Shown: positions 63,945-64,000 of the stretch, in pieces
How the letters are laid out: each line of letters starts with the position of its first letter
Numbering within the stretch: position 1 is the first letter of the stretch
NCBI GenBank assembly: GCA_020831845.1
Contig: JAFIFV010000037.1
Coordinates: forward strand, 26,326-90,325
Reading direction: 5' to 3'
Source of the DNA: Ectothiorhodospiraceae bacterium
GTDB lineage: Bacteria; Pseudomonadota; Gammaproteobacteria; Nitrococcales; Aquisalimonadaceae
DNA: 64,000 bases
Made by a program: the position numbers and the translations under genes
The notes under the pieces: generated by a model
Seen by the model: only the letters and a program-made list of their open reading frames with translations
What the model was told of the DNA's origin: nothing
The model's database searches: none

Positions 63945-64000
<56 letters not shown>

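Overview
The window is about 64 kb of GC-rich chromosome that looks gammaproteobacterial. RNase T, LpxH, monothiol Grx4, the ffh-ypjD-corB block and a complete phoBR-pstSCAB-phoU locus all fit. The pairing of an anaerobic arsenite oxidase (arx) with a benzoyl-CoA epoxidase (box) pathway suggests an Ectothiorhodospiraceae-like or similar metabolically flexible bacterium. That placement is inference. The last 52 bases are pure G, so the sequence probably ends at a contig edge with a sequencing artefact.

Layout. (1) 1-7216, minus strand: an aerobic benzoate operon in the order DUF4863 protein, benzoate-CoA ligase, alpha/beta hydrolase, DUF309 protein, boxC, boxB, boxA (cut by the window edge). 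A second promoter and operator-like site lie before boxC. (2) 7465-31818: mostly housekeeping genes (ffh, ypjD, corB, cysS, lpxH, a large DUF349 protein, a GGDEF/EAL protein, argG, an alcohol dehydrogenase, a thioesterase, a gamma-carbonic anhydrase, pyrC, rnt, grxD, sodB, argD, argF, an orphan ABC ATPase, an AEC transporter and a Sel1 protein). (3) 31810-42826: an arx locus. The three-gene sensor arxXSR is on the minus strand and diverges from arxB'-arxA-arxB-arxC-arxD plus an FKBP-type isomerase. A strong sigma-54 promoter precedes arxB', with two 16-bp palindromes upstream, as expected for a sigma-54-dependent ArxR. (4) 44348-47326, minus strand: an arsenic resistance operon, arsR-arsC-acr3, continuing into a small vicinal-cysteine (CC motif) protein and a tandem universal stress protein. 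(5) 47732-52361: a magnesium-transport neighbourhood with a full-length MgtE, an MgtE-type core lacking the N domain, and two or three small free-standing proteins resembling the MgtE N domain. (6) 52866-61951, minus strand: phoB-phoR-pstS-pstC-pstA-pstB-phoU with Pho boxes. (7) 62280-63308: a porin with its own Pho-box array, followed by a truncated Hcp-type (type VI secretion) gene at the contig end.

How the genes work together. The arx genes should oxidise arsenite in the periplasm and pass electrons to the quinone pool through ArxB and ArxC. The ars operon should reduce arsenate and export arsenite. The box genes activate benzoate to benzoyl-CoA, epoxidise it and cleave the ring. The pho/pst block senses and imports phosphate. 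Phosphate uptake matters in an arsenic-rich habitat because arsenate mimics phosphate. The least familiar parts are the sigma-54/UAS architecture of the arx promoter, the CC-motif and Usp genes in the ars operon, and the cluster of detached MgtE N-domain proteins.
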